Shown here piece after piece: positions 37,247 to 45,844 of a stretch of DNA of 64,000 bases; positions within the stretch are counted from its first letter, which is position 1, and each line of letters starts with the position of its first letter. Position numbers and translations under genes: made by a program. The notes beneath the pieces are model-generated. The model searched no databases and was not told where the DNA came from. It worked only from the letters and a program-made list of their open reading frames with translations. This stretch comes from Comamonadaceae bacterium (GTDB lineage Bacteria > Pseudomonadota > Gammaproteobacteria > Burkholderiales > Burkholderiaceae_C): the NCBI GenBank assembly GCA_027488735.1, contig JAIYBB010000001.1:62001-126000 (forward strand), read 5' to 3'.

Positions 37247-37294
37247 CACCAAGGGAATGAATTTTTCATCCATGGCTGGTAAACGGAGACAACG

Positions 37295-38302
37295 ATGAGC
37301 GAACCACAAAGCAACGAAAAGCCTGTCCAGTTTGTCGATCGCCTGCGCCAAGAGGCTTTTCAAGAGCCTGATCCTGTGCACACCGGCGAAGTGACCAAAG
37401 AAACCCAAATCATTGCCATTTACGGCAAGGGCGGTATTGGCAAAAGCTTCACGCTGGCCAATCTCAGTTACATGATGGCGCAGCAAGGCAAAAAAGTTTT
37501 GCTGATTGGTTGTGACCCCAAGAGCGATACCACCAGTTTGCTGTTCGGTGGCAAAGCTTGCCCGACCATCATCGAAACCTCATCCAAGAAAAAACTTGCA
37601 GGCGAAGAAATCAAGATCGGTGACGTTTGCTTCATTCGTGACGGCGTCTTCGCCATGGAACTTGGCGGCCCCGAAGTAGGTCGCGGTTGCGGTGGGCGCG
37701 GCATCATCCATGGCTTTGAAACTATGGAAAAACTCGGCTTTCACGAGTGGGGTTTTGACTACGTATTGCTCGACTTTTTGGGTGACGTGGTGTGCGGCGG
37801 TTTCGGTTTGCCGATTGCCCGCGACATGTGCCAAAAAGTCATCGTCGTCGCTTCCAACGATTTGCAGTCTCTCTATGTTGCAAACAACGTGTGCAGTGCT
37901 GTGGAGTATTTCCGCAAGCTCGGCGGCAATGTCGGCGTGGCCGGCATGGTCATCAACAAAGACGACGGCACGGGCGAAGCCCAGGCCTTTGCCGTCAACG
38001 CAGGCATTCCCGTGTTGGCAGCCATTCCTGCCAACGAAGACATTCGCCGCAAGAGTGCCAGCTACGAAATCATTGGTAAGCCCGATGGCGAGTGGGGTGC
38101 CTTGTTTGCCGAGTTGGCCAAAAACGTGGCTGAAGCGCCGCCGCAGCGACCCAAGCCGCAAACCCAAGACCAGTTGCTGGGTTTGTTCAGCGCAGATGTC
38201 ACCGGTCGCGACTTTGTCATGACGCCTGCCACCGAAGTCGACATGACCGGCAAAACCGTCATCGACAAACCGACCCTCGAAGTGGTTTACGACGAAGTCT
38301 GA
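37295..38302 (+). CDS. bchX: Chlorophyllide a reductase iron protein subunit X
   Basis: ATP-dependent electron donor of the nitrogenase-like chlorophyllide a reductase, which reduces ring B to the bacteriochlorin. The 335 residues carry the P-loop IYGKGGIGKSFTLANLSYMM near residue 46, LLIGCDPKSDTTSLLFGGKA, and the two cluster cysteines in GPEVGRGCGGRGIIHGFE and LLDFLGDVVCGGFGLPI, which bind a [4Fe-4S] between two monomers. GGAG lies ten bases before the ATG. First gene of bchXYZ, under the PpsR-type promoter described upstream. Confidence 0.96.
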   Translation: MSEPQSNEKPVQFVDRLRQEAFQEPDPVHTGEVTKETQIIAIYGKGGIGKSFTLANLSYMMAQQGKKVLLIGCDPKSDTTSLLFGGKACPTIIETSSKKKLAGEEIKIGDVCFIRDGVFAMELGGPEVGRGCGGRGIIHGFETMEKLGFHEWGFDYVLLDFLGDVVCGGFGLPIARDMCQKVIVVASNDLQSLYVANNVCSAVEYFRKLGGNVGVAGMVINKDDGTGEAQAFAVNAGIPVLAAIPANEDIRRKSASYEIIGKPDGEWGALFAELAKNVAEAPPQRPKPQTQDQLLGLFSADVTGRDFVMTPATEVDMTGKTVIDKPTLEVVYDEV

Positions 38303-38310
38303 AGCCAACC

Positions 38311-39840
38311 ATGAGCGACATCATTCCTATCACCCCGTTGCCCAACCCTGCGGCTGCCAGCGCAGACGGTTTGGGCTGTCATTCAGGCAAAGACCAAATG
38401 CTGGATGCCGCTGCCAAAGCAGGCAAGAGCGAGGTGTTGGCCAAATATGCCGCTGACTACCCCAAAGGTGCGCACGACCAGCCCCAGTCCATGTGCCCGG
38501 CTTTCGGCTCCTTGCGTGTGGGTTTGCGCATGCGCCGCACCGCCACTATCCTGAGCGGCTCAGCTTGTTGTGTGTATGGCTTGACATTCACTTCGCATTT
38601 TTACGGCGCGCGTCGCACAGTGGGTTATGTGCCGTTCAATTCCGAAACATTGGTCACCGGCAAACTGTTTGAAGACATCCGCGAAGCGGTGTACGAACAA
38701 GCTGACCCAGAAAAACTCGACTGCATCGTCATCATCAATTTGTGTGTGCCCACCGCTAGCGGTGTACCGCTGCAATTGCTGCCCAAAGAAATCAACGGCG
38801 TGCGCGTCATTGGCATAGACGTGCCCGGTTTTGGTGTGCCCACGCATGCAGAAGCCAAAGATGTGTTGGCCGGTGCCATGTTGCATTACGCCCGCCAAGA
38901 AGCCATGGCCGGTCCTGTGGCGGCTCCGCGCCAGGCACGCAGCACCAAACCCAATATCACTTTGCTCGGCGAAATGTTCCCGGCGGACCCGATGATCATT
39001 GCGCAAATGATCGGTCCCATGGACTTGGCGGTCGGCACGGTTGTTCCTACACGCGAATGGCGCGAACTGTATGCAGCTTTGGACTGCAAAGCCGTGGCTG
39101 CTATCCATCCGTTTTACACCGCCAGCGTGCGTGAATTCCAAGCTGCCGGTCGCCCTGTGGTGGGTTCAGCGCCTGTCGGTATTGAAGGCACAGACGCATG
39201 GCTGGGTGCCATCGGTCAAGCCTGCGGTGTGTCGCAAGAAAAAATCGACGCAGCCCGTAACCAAACATTGGGTGCCATGCGCGGTGTGTTGGCTTCGCAA
39301 AAAATCAATGGCCGCATCACCTTGAGCGGCTACGAAGGTTCAGAGCTGTTGGTGGCGCGTTTGCTGATCGAGTGCGGCGCAGACTTGCGTTATGTCGGCA
39401 GCGCTTGTCCTGCCACGCCATGGAATGCGCACGATGCCGAATGGCTGCAGTCCAAAGGCGTGCATGTGCAATTCCGTGCGTCCCTCGAGCAAGACCTCGC
39501 CGCCATGCACGAATTTAAACCGCAACTCGCCATCGGCACCACACCGGTGGTGCAAGCGGCCAAAGAGTTGTGCATTCCTTCTTTGTATTTCACCAACCTC
39601 ATCTCTGCGCGTCCTTTGATGGGCGTGGCCGGTGCCGGTTCGCTGATTCAAGTGGTGAACGCCGCCATCGGTAACCAGGCGCGCTTCGACGAAATGAAAG
39701 CGTTTTTCGGAACTGTCGGGCAAGGCGATGAAGCCGGTGTCTGGGAAAACGTGCCAGTCATGCACCCTGACTTCAAAAAGGAAGTGCGTCGCCAGTTCGA
39801 GAAGAAGCAGAAAAAACGCAAAGCCGAGGAGATGGGCTGA
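38311..39840 (+). CDS. bchY: Chlorophyllide a reductase subunit Y
   Basis: One half of the catalytic BchYZ heterotetramer, homologous to NifD/BchN. The 509 residues contain the cluster-binding cysteines in [12 protein letters not shown] and [12 protein letters not shown] near residues 60-95. Further family stretches are [38 protein letters not shown] and [20 protein letters not shown]. It ends with a basic Lys-rich tail ([19 protein letters not shown]). The stop overlaps the bchZ start as TGATG, so translation is coupled. Confidence 0.96.
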   Translation: MSDIIPITPLPNPAAASADGLGCHSGKDQMLDAAAKAGKSEVLAKYAADYPKGAHDQPQSMCPAFGSLRVGLRMRRTATILSGSACCVYGLTFTSHFYGARRTVGYVPFNSETLVTGKLFEDIREAVYEQADPEKLDCIVIINLCVPTASGVPLQLLPKEINGVRVIGIDVPGFGVPTHAEAKDVLAGAMLHYARQEAMAGPVAAPRQARSTKPNITLLGEMFPADPMIIAQMIGPMDLAVGTVVPTREWRELYAALDCKAVAAIHPFYTASVREFQAAGRPVVGSAPVGIEGTDAWLGAIGQACGVSQEKIDAARNQTLGAMRGVLASQKINGRITLSGYEGSELLVARLLIECGADLRYVGSACPATPWNAHDAEWLQSKGVHVQFRASLEQDLAAMHEFKPQLAIGTTPVVQAAKELCIPSLYFTNLISARPLMGVAGAGSLIQVVNAAIGNQARFDEMKAFFGTVGQGDEAGVWENVPVMHPDFKKEVRRQFEKKQKKRKAEEMG

Positions 39841-41312
39841 TGTTTGTTCTAGACCACGACAGAGCAGGCGGTTACTGGGGAGCGGTGTATGTGTTCACCG
39901 CGATCAAAGGACTGCAAGTCGTCATCGACGGACCGGTCGGTTGTGAAAATCTGCCGGTCACTTCCGTGTTGCATTACACCGATGCTTTGCCGCCGCACGA
40001 ACTGCCCATCGTTGTCACCGGCTTAGCCGAAGAACAACTCGGACGCGAAGGCACAGAAGGCGCGATGAAGCGTGCCCACCAAGTGCTCGACCCCGATTTA
40101 CCCGCTGTGGTGGTCACGGGCTCCATTGCCGAAATGATCGGCGGTGGTGTCACCCCCGAAGGCACCAACCTGATGCGCTTTTTGCCGCGCACCATTGACG
40201 AAGACCAGTGGCAATGTGCCAACCGCGCCATGTTCTGGTTGTGGACCGAATACGGCATGAAAAAAGTGCCTAAGCGTGTTCGCAAAGAAGGCGAGAAGCC
40301 GCGTGTCAACATCATCGGGCCTTGCTACGGCACCTTCAACAGCCCCAGCGATCTGGCCGAAATCCGACGCATGGTGCAAGGCATAGGCGCAGACATCAAT
40401 ATGGTGTTCCCCTTGGGCAGCCATTTGGCTGAGGTGTCGCAATTGGTGGAGGCCGATGTCAACATTTGCATGTACCGCGAGTTCGGTCGCATGTTGTGCG
40501 AGGCGCTGGACCGTCCGTATTTGCAAGCTCCCATCGGCTTGCACAGCACCACCAAATTTTTGCGCAAGCTTGGCGAATTGCTGGGCTTGGATCCCGAGCC
40601 CTTCATTCAACGCGAACGCCACACCACCATCAAACCGGTGTGGGATTTGTGGCGCTCAGTCACCCAAGACTTTTTTGCCACCGCTTCTTTCGCTGTTGTG
40701 GCCACAGATACATACGCGCGTGGCATACGCAAATTTTTAGAAACCGAAATGGGCATGCCGTGCAAGTTTGCAGTCTCGCGATTGCCTGGCCAAAAAACCG
40801 ACAACGCACAGGTGCGTGAATTGGTCCACAAGCAAATGCCGCTGATTTTGTTTGGCAGCTACAACGAACGCATGTATTTGGCAGAGGCTGGCAGCACAGG
40901 GCCGATGAAAGCGACTTTCATTCCCGCTTCATTCCCGGGCGCCATCATCCGTCGCCACACCGGCACGCCGTTCATGGGCTATAGCGGTGCCACCTATTTG
41001 ATTCAAGAGGTATGCAATTCCTTGTTCGACGCCTTGTTCCACATCTTGCCGCTGGGCACCGACATGGACAAGGTGGACGCAACGCTGGCGCGCGGCATCA
41101 GCGGTGCACAGGAAAACACGCCGTGGGATGACGCTGCACAAACCCGTTTGCACACCTTAGTGTCCGGTCAACCGGTGCTGGTGCAAATTTCTGCGGCCAA
41201 GCGTTTGCGAGATTTGGCTGAGGGCAAAGCGCGCTCGGCCGGTGTGGAAATCGTCACAGAAGACCACGTCAAAAAAGCCGGTGCAGAACTCGGCTTGGGA
41301 GAGACCGCATGA
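39840..41312 (+). CDS. bchZ: Chlorophyllide a reductase subunit Z
   Basis: Partner of BchY, homologous to NifK/BchB. The 490 residues begin [20 protein letters not shown], with the conserved cluster region [20 protein letters not shown] then [53 protein letters not shown], and the C-terminal [13 protein letters not shown]. With BchX and BchY it completes the enzyme. Followed by about 140 bp before pufB, with no terminator, so bchXYZ and puf probably form one superoperon as in other purple bacteria. Confidence 0.96.
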   Translation: MFVLDHDRAGGYWGAVYVFTAIKGLQVVIDGPVGCENLPVTSVLHYTDALPPHELPIVVTGLAEEQLGREGTEGAMKRAHQVLDPDLPAVVVTGSIAEMIGGGVTPEGTNLMRFLPRTIDEDQWQCANRAMFWLWTEYGMKKVPKRVRKEGEKPRVNIIGPCYGTFNSPSDLAEIRRMVQGIGADINMVFPLGSHLAEVSQLVEADVNICMYREFGRMLCEALDRPYLQAPIGLHSTTKFLRKLGELLGLDPEPFIQRERHTTIKPVWDLWRSVTQDFFATASFAVVATDTYARGIRKFLETEMGMPCKFAVSRLPGQKTDNAQVRELVHKQMPLILFGSYNERMYLAEAGSTGPMKATFIPASFPGAIIRRHTGTPFMGYSGATYLIQEVCNSLFDALFHILPLGTDMDKVDATLARGISGAQENTPWDDAAQTRLHTLVSGQPVLVQISAAKRLRDLAEGKARSAGVEIVTEDHVKKAGAELGLGETA

Positions 41313-41434
41313 AGCCATGCAATGAATTGCTTTCACAGGTGTGTGCCTGTGGACGTACCCCGATGTCGCGGCAGCTGCTGCGGCTACCCAGGTTGCGCGG
41401 GTTGGGCGCAGCGTTGGCCTTGCGGCCATTTTGA
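41309..41434 (+). CDS. Possible 41-residue leader ORF between bchZ and pufB
   Basis: A frame starting at an ATG that overlaps the bchZ stop (ATGA) encodes [20 protein letters not shown] and then an Arg/Leu-rich tail ending RPF, 41 residues. It is not PufQ-like: no membrane helix is visible. The region also contains two hairpins: CACAGG/CCTGTG near 41334-41351 and the palindromic GCGGCAGCTGCTGC near 41371. It may be a translated leader, or simply the RNA-processing region before pufB. Weakly supported. Confidence 0.25.
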   Translation: MKPCNELLSQVCACGRTPMSRQLLRLPRLRGLGAALALRPF

Positions 41435-41448
41435 AGAAGGAGCATCGC

Positions 41449-41595
41449 ATGTCAAATCATCGGACATCCATTTCCGGCCTGACTGACGAAGAGGCTCAGG
41501 AGTTCCACCAGTTCTGGATCCAAGGAACCGTTGGCTTCACAGCAGTAGCTGTGTTGGCTCACATCTTGGTCTGGGCATGGCGGCCCTGGTTCTGA
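41449..41595 (+). CDS. pufB: LH1 antenna beta polypeptide
   Basis: Beta subunit of the core light-harvesting complex, 48 residues, one membrane helix. The N-terminal [20 protein letters not shown] and the helix [20 protein letters not shown] contain the two conserved histidines; the one in AVLAHILVW binds bacteriochlorophyll. AAGGAG lies six bases before the ATG. First structural gene of the puf operon. The gene order here is unusual because another small membrane protein separates it from pufA. Confidence 0.96.
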   Translation: MSNHRTSISGLTDEEAQEFHQFWIQGTVGFTAVAVLAHILVWAWRPWF

Positions 41596-41626
41596 GTCAA
41601 GTTCTTTAACCGAACGGAGTAAACCT

Positions 41627-41854
41627 ATGGCTAACACCACCTCTTTTGAGACGCATAAGTCATCCGACTGGGATGAAAAAATTGCGTTTGTTCTGATTTT
41701 TGTTCCCTGTTTCGTTGTCTTGCTTTCCTTTGCTGTTGTCGGTCAGTTGATTGGCATGCGGTGGAAATCTTGGCTGCCCGGGGCGGAGAACATGCCCAAC
41801 ATCATCTCGGGTGTCAAGGCTTCGGTTTATACGTTCATGTCTCACATCATTTAG
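41627..41854 (+). CDS. Unrecognised 75-residue single-span membrane protein between pufB and pufA
   Basis: A small protein with its own GGAG ribosome-binding site, 31 bp after pufB and 11 bp before pufA. The N-terminus ([18 protein letters not shown]) is polar, residues 20-43 form one membrane helix ([20 protein letters not shown]), and the tail reads [20 protein letters not shown] followed by [12 protein letters not shown]. There is no His in the helix, so it should not bind bacteriochlorophyll as an antenna subunit. It could be a divergent PufQ. Its layout (one helix, then xWLPxxEN, NI..G, ending H-I-I) also recalls Rhodobacter PufX, which shapes the LH1 ring. I cannot decide between these or a new LH1 accessory protein. 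Confidence 0.8.
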   Translation: MANTTSFETHKSSDWDEKIAFVLIFVPCFVVLLSFAVVGQLIGMRWKSWLPGAENMPNIISGVKASVYTFMSHII

Positions 41855-41865
41855 GAGAAAACATC

Positions 41866-42066
41866 ATGTGGAGAATTTGGCGTTTGTACGACCCTTTGCG
41901 GGCCATGGTGGTCCAGGGTATTTTTCTGTTCGGTTTGGCAGCAATGATCCACCTCATTTTGCTCAGCACGAACAAGTTCAATTGGCTGGATGGCGCGAAA
42001 AAGCCTGTAGCTGCATCGGCGCAAAACTCGCCCATGCCTGCGGCTGTTCCTGCCGAAAAGTCCTGA
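41866..42066 (+). CDS. pufA: LH1 antenna alpha polypeptide
   Basis: Alpha subunit of the core antenna, 66 residues. The classic N-terminus [20 protein letters not shown] leads into the helix [20 protein letters not shown], whose His (MIHLI) binds bacteriochlorophyll. The C-terminal tail ([20 protein letters not shown]) is Ala/Pro-rich, as in other betaproteobacterial LH1 alpha chains. AGGAG precedes the ATG. A strong hairpin follows before pufL. Confidence 0.96.
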   Translation: MWRIWRLYDPLRAMVVQGIFLFGLAAMIHLILLSTNKFNWLDGAKKPVAASAQNSPMPAAVPAEKS

Positions 42067-42081
42067 ACTTTGTCAGCACCG

Positions 42082-42117
42082 GCAGGTGCTGTTTAAAAGA
42101 CAGCACCTGCATTTTTT
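42082..42117 (+). terminator. Intercistronic hairpin/attenuator between pufA and pufL
   Basis: GCAGGTGCTGT (42082-42092) pairs perfectly with ACAGCACCTGC (42100-42110) around TTAAAAG, followed by ATTTTTT. It has the form of a Rho-independent terminator but lies inside the puf operon. In Rhodobacter a hairpin at this place protects pufBA mRNA and sets the excess of LH1 over reaction-centre subunits. The same role is inferred here, through partial termination, RNA stabilisation or both. Confidence 0.85.
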
Positions 42118-42157
42118 AATTTCTTTGTTACATCACTTGCGGCAGGAGGGCTAACAC

Positions 42158-42991
42158 ATGGCCATGCTCAGCTTTGAAAAAAAATACCGAGTGCGAGGTG
42201 GAACCCTTGTCGGTGGTGATTTATTTGACTTTTGGTTAGGCCCGTTTTATGTGGGCTTTTTCGGGGTCACTACCATCTTTTTTGCGTTCTTAGGAACGGC
42301 CATGATTTTGTGGGGCGCCTCACAAGGCCCGACTTGGAATCTGTGGCAAATCAGTATTGCACCGCCCAACCTGTCCTACGGCCTGCGCTTTGCGCCGCTG
42401 ATGGAAGGTGGCTTGTGGCAACTCATCACGATTTGTGCACTCGGCGCATTTGTGTCTTGGGCGTTGCGTGAAGTGGAAATCTGTCGCAAGTTGGGTATGG
42501 GCTATCACGTGCCCGCTGCTTTCAGCATGGCGATATTCGCGTACTTCACGCTTGAAGTGATTCGCCCGGTGTTGATGGGCGGATGGGGGCATGCATTTCC
42601 CTACGGCATTTACAGCCACCTCGATTGGGTGTCCAACGTCGGTTACCAATACCTGCACTTTCATTACAACCCGGCACACATGCTGGCGGTGAGTTTCTTC
42701 TTTGCCACCACATTCGCGTTGTCGTTGCATGGTGCTTTGATTTTGTCGGCCACCAATCCCGGCAAGGGCCAGGTTGTCAAAACACCTGAGCATGAAGATA
42801 CGTTTTTCCGCGACACCATCGGTTATTCCATCGGTACCTTGGGCATCCACCGTTTAGGTGTGTTTTTGGCGATGGCAGCGGTGGCGTTCAGTGCCTTGTG
42901 CATTGTGATCAGCGGTCCGTTTTGGAGTCGCGGCTGGCCCGAATGGTGGGGCTGGTGGCTGAATCTGCCCATCTGGTCTCAGTGGCCTTGA
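42158..42991 (+). CDS. pufL: Photosynthetic reaction centre L subunit
   Basis: One of two core subunits of the type II reaction centre, 277 residues with five membrane helices. The start [20 protein letters not shown] follows AGGAGG by nine bases. Conserved sections are [60 protein letters not shown] with the special-pair His, and [14 protein letters not shown] with the His that binds the non-heme iron. Ends PIWSQWP. Separated from pufA by the hairpin, then followed by pufM. Confidence 0.98.
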   Translation: MAMLSFEKKYRVRGGTLVGGDLFDFWLGPFYVGFFGVTTIFFAFLGTAMILWGASQGPTWNLWQISIAPPNLSYGLRFAPLMEGGLWQLITICALGAFVSWALREVEICRKLGMGYHVPAAFSMAIFAYFTLEVIRPVLMGGWGHAFPYGIYSHLDWVSNVGYQYLHFHYNPAHMLAVSFFFATTFALSLHGALILSATNPGKGQVVKTPEHEDTFFRDTIGYSIGTLGIHRLGVFLAMAAVAFSALCIVISGPFWSRGWPEWWGWWLNLPIWSQWP

Positions 42992-43012
42992 CGCTTGACA
43001 GGAGCAACATAA

Positions 43013-43990
43013 ATGGCTGATTACTACAACCTTTTCACCACGGTGCAAGCCAAAGGGCCTGTACACCACGGCACTGAACTCGGGCCGGGCAACAGCCCGC
43101 GCTTTGGCCACCCTGCCATCTTCTGGATTCTGGGCAAAATTGGTAACGCGCAACTCGGCCCCATTTACCTCGGTGGCTTTGGTGTGCTGTCCTTGGTCTG
43201 CGGCATGCTGGCATTCAACATCATCGGTTTGAACATGTTGGCTTCTGTCAATTGGGATCCGGTGCAACTGGTGCGTCAGTTGTTCTGGCTGGCACTTGAG
43301 CCGCCACCGCCTGAGTACGGTTTGTCAATGCCACCGCTGAACCAAGGCGGTTGGTTTTTGATTGTCGGTTTGTTGTTGTCCATTTCTGTGTTGGCATGGT
43401 GGGTGCGTATGTATCGCCGCGCTATCGCTCTGGGCATGGGCACGCACGTGGCTTGGGCGTTTGCCGCCGCTTTGTGGCTGTTCTTTGTGCTCGGTTTTTT
43501 CCGCCCGATTTTGATGGGCTCATGGGGCGAGGCTGTGCCTTACGGCATCTTCCCGCACCTGGATTGGACGGCGGCTTTGTCGATCCGTTACGGCAACTTG
43601 TTCTACAACCCGTTCCACGCTTTGTCGATTGTGTTCTTGTATGGCTCGGTGCTGCTGTTTGCAATGCACGGCGCAACCATCTTGGCCGTGACGCGTTACG
43701 GCGGCGAGCGCGAGATTGAGCAAATCGTTGACCGCGGTACCGCCTCTGAACGTGCTGGATTGTTTTGGCGTTGGACCATGGGCTTTAACGCCTCCATGGA
43801 GTCCATCCACCGTTGGGCCTGGTGGTTCGCCGTGCTGTGTCCGTTGACAGGTGGTATAGGCATATTGTTGACCGGCACCGTGGTGGACAACTGGTATTTG
43901 TGGGCGATCAAACACGGTGTAGCACCGCCTTACCCCAACGTATTCCCCTCCGTGATTGATCCGGCACTGTCTTTGGGAGCCAAGCCATGA
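43013..43990 (+). CDS. pufM: Photosynthetic reaction centre M subunit
   Basis: Partner of PufL, 325 residues with five membrane helices. Conserved sequence includes [60 protein letters not shown] followed by [20 protein letters not shown] (special-pair and iron-ligand region), and STMEQ-equivalent [25 protein letters not shown] precedes the ATG. The last codons overlap the pufC start as ATGA. Confidence 0.98.
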   Translation: MADYYNLFTTVQAKGPVHHGTELGPGNSPRFGHPAIFWILGKIGNAQLGPIYLGGFGVLSLVCGMLAFNIIGLNMLASVNWDPVQLVRQLFWLALEPPPPEYGLSMPPLNQGGWFLIVGLLLSISVLAWWVRMYRRAIALGMGTHVAWAFAAALWLFFVLGFFRPILMGSWGEAVPYGIFPHLDWTAALSIRYGNLFYNPFHALSIVFLYGSVLLFAMHGATILAVTRYGGEREIEQIVDRGTASERAGLFWRWTMGFNASMESIHRWAWWFAVLCPLTGGIGILLTGTVVDNWYLWAIKHGVAPPYPNVFPSVIDPALSLGAKP

Positions 43991-45039
43991 TTTCAATAAA
44001 GTGGACACACCGCTTATGGCGATGCGCAGCAGGCTTGGCAGCGGTGCTGCTGCTGTCAGGTTGCGAATTGCCTATACCTAACAGTGTGCAACACGGCTAC
44101 CGTGGCACAGGCATGGTGCAGGTGTACAACACCCGGTTGCTGGATGCTGCAGTCAATGCCAATGTTGCGCCAGTCGCCATTCCGCAAGCGCCCGGCGAAG
44201 GCCCCAAGGCCTCGCAGACCTACAAAAATGTACAAGTGTTGGGCAACCTCAGCACTGCACAATTCAACCGTTTGATGGTCTCCATGACTGCATGGGTGTC
44301 ACCTAACGACGGCGGTTGCGTGTATTGCCACAACCCGGCCAATTTCGCTGACGACGAAAAGTACACCAAGGTGGTGGCGCGTCGCATGTTGCAAATGACG
44401 CAATACATCAACAGCGAATGGAAACCGCACGTGGCAGAAACCGGCGTGACTTGTTACACCTGTCACCGTGGTCAGCCCGTGCCATCGGCCATATGGTTTA
44501 CGCAAAGCCACGAACCGCAAGGCTCGAATTTCATGGGCGACAAAGCGGGACAAAACGAACCGGCTGCCGTGGTCAATTTGTCCTCGTTGCCCAACGATCC
44601 CTTCACGCCTTTCTTGCTGCAAGCCAAAGACATTCGCATGAATGGCCCGACACCCTTGCCGTCCGGCAACAGGCATTCCACCAAACAAACCGAGTGGACC
44701 TACGGCTTGATGACGCACATGTCAACCTCGTTGGGCGTCAATTGCACTTACTGTCACAACAGCCGTGCTTTCCAAAGTTGGGAAGATGCACCTCCGCAGC
44801 GTGTCACCGCTTGGCACGGTATCCGCATGGCGCGTGACTTGAACGTCAATTACATGGAGCCTTTGACACCCGTATTCCCAGACAACCGCAAGGGTGAGTT
44901 GGGTGATGTGGCCAAACTCAATTGCAACACTTGCCACCAAGGCGCTTACAAACCCTTGTTTGGCGCACCCATGGCCAAAGACTTCCCCGAGTTGTCTACG
45001 CCACCGTCTGGCAAGTCACCGCAAGTTGCCAGCAAGTGA
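43987..45039 (+). CDS. pufC: Reaction-centre tetraheme cytochrome c subunit
   Basis: Periplasmic electron donor that re-reduces the photo-oxidised special pair. The 350-residue precursor has a lipoprotein signal ending LLLSGC, so Cys26 should be lipidated and anchored in the membrane. Four CxxCH heme sites are visible: [27 protein letters not shown] and NCNTCHQGA, with Met axial ligands in the preceding helices. Presence of PufC places this organism with the purple bacteria that use a bound cytochrome rather than direct cytochrome c2 transfer. Coupled to pufM by a four-base overlap. Confidence 0.97.
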   Translation: MISIKWTHRLWRCAAGLAAVLLLSGCELPIPNSVQHGYRGTGMVQVYNTRLLDAAVNANVAPVAIPQAPGEGPKASQTYKNVQVLGNLSTAQFNRLMVSMTAWVSPNDGGCVYCHNPANFADDEKYTKVVARRMLQMTQYINSEWKPHVAETGVTCYTCHRGQPVPSAIWFTQSHEPQGSNFMGDKAGQNEPAAVVNLSSLPNDPFTPFLLQAKDIRMNGPTPLPSGNRHSTKQTEWTYGLMTHMSTSLGVNCTYCHNSRAFQSWEDAPPQRVTAWHGIRMARDLNVNYMEPLTPVFPDNRKGELGDVAKLNCNTCHQGAYKPLFGAPMAKDFPELSTPPSGKSPQVASK

Positions 45040-45079
45040 TTGAAACCCGCAGTACCTAACCACCGAGCATGAGATTCCC

Positions 45080-45844
45080 ATGGTCAACCAAGATCCCGTG
45101 TCCATGGCAGTTTCAGGTGTGGTGGTGGTGCTGCTGGTGGATTACCTGAGAGCACATCAGGGATGGGGCTGGATGCGTCTGGTGCAAGGCGCAGCAGCAT
45201 TGAAAGACACGCCGGGCTTGGTGTTCACCAAAGTCATGGGCAGCGGCCATGAAGGCGGGTTTGTTCTGCGCCCCAGCGCCACCCACCAAGGTTTGATCTG
45301 CATATTTGAAACAGCAGAGCAAGCCGACCAATTCATAGACGGACCAGTCGTGCAGGCTTACAGAGACCGCGCCAAATCTTTGTTCGTCAGTTCATTGGCC
45401 GTCACCTCCGCACGCGGCAGTTGGGACGGGCGCAGTTGGCAAAGCACCAACGAAGAAAGTCTGGGCAAATACAAGCAGATGGACACCAGTTCAGCAGGCA
45501 TGGTCGCACTCACACGCGCGAGTATCAGACCGGCCAAAGCGGTGGCATTCTGGCGCTATGCACCTGCTGCACAAGATGATTTGAAAAAAGCACCGGGCTG
45601 TCTCATGGCCATGGGCTTGGGCGAAGCCCCCTTGGTTCGTCAATGCACTTTCAGCTTGTGGAAGGACACGCCTTCCATGATTTCTTATGCGCATTCAGGT
45701 GCACACCAAGAAGCCATACAAGCTGCGCATAAAAGTGATTTTTTCTCCGAGTCCATGTTTGTGCGCATGCGTGTGTTGCGTCGCAAGGGAGATTGGGCAG
45801 GCGTGATGTCTGCCGATGAAGCGCAAGGGGTTGCGCATGGCTGA
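45080..45844 (+). CDS. crtA: Spheroidene monooxygenase
   Basis: Adds oxygen at C2 of spheroidene to give spheroidenone, the red pigment formed under oxygen; CrtA is oxygen- and heme-dependent in studied relatives. The 254 residues contain the family landmarks MRLVQGAAALKDTPGLVFTK, VSSLAVTSARGSWDGRSW, TRASIRPAKAVAFWRYAP, then GCLMAMGLGEAPLVRQCTFS, LWKDTPSMISYAHSG and HQEAIQAAHKSDFFSESMFV. It follows pufC by 40 bp and overlaps crtD by eight bases, so the crtADC genes may be read from the puf transcript. Confidence 0.9.
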   Translation: MVNQDPVSMAVSGVVVVLLVDYLRAHQGWGWMRLVQGAAALKDTPGLVFTKVMGSGHEGGFVLRPSATHQGLICIFETAEQADQFIDGPVVQAYRDRAKSLFVSSLAVTSARGSWDGRSWQSTNEESLGKYKQMDTSSAGMVALTRASIRPAKAVAFWRYAPAAQDDLKKAPGCLMAMGLGEAPLVRQCTFSLWKDTPSMISYAHSGAHQEAIQAAHKSDFFSESMFVRMRVLRRKGDWAGVMSADEAQGVAHG

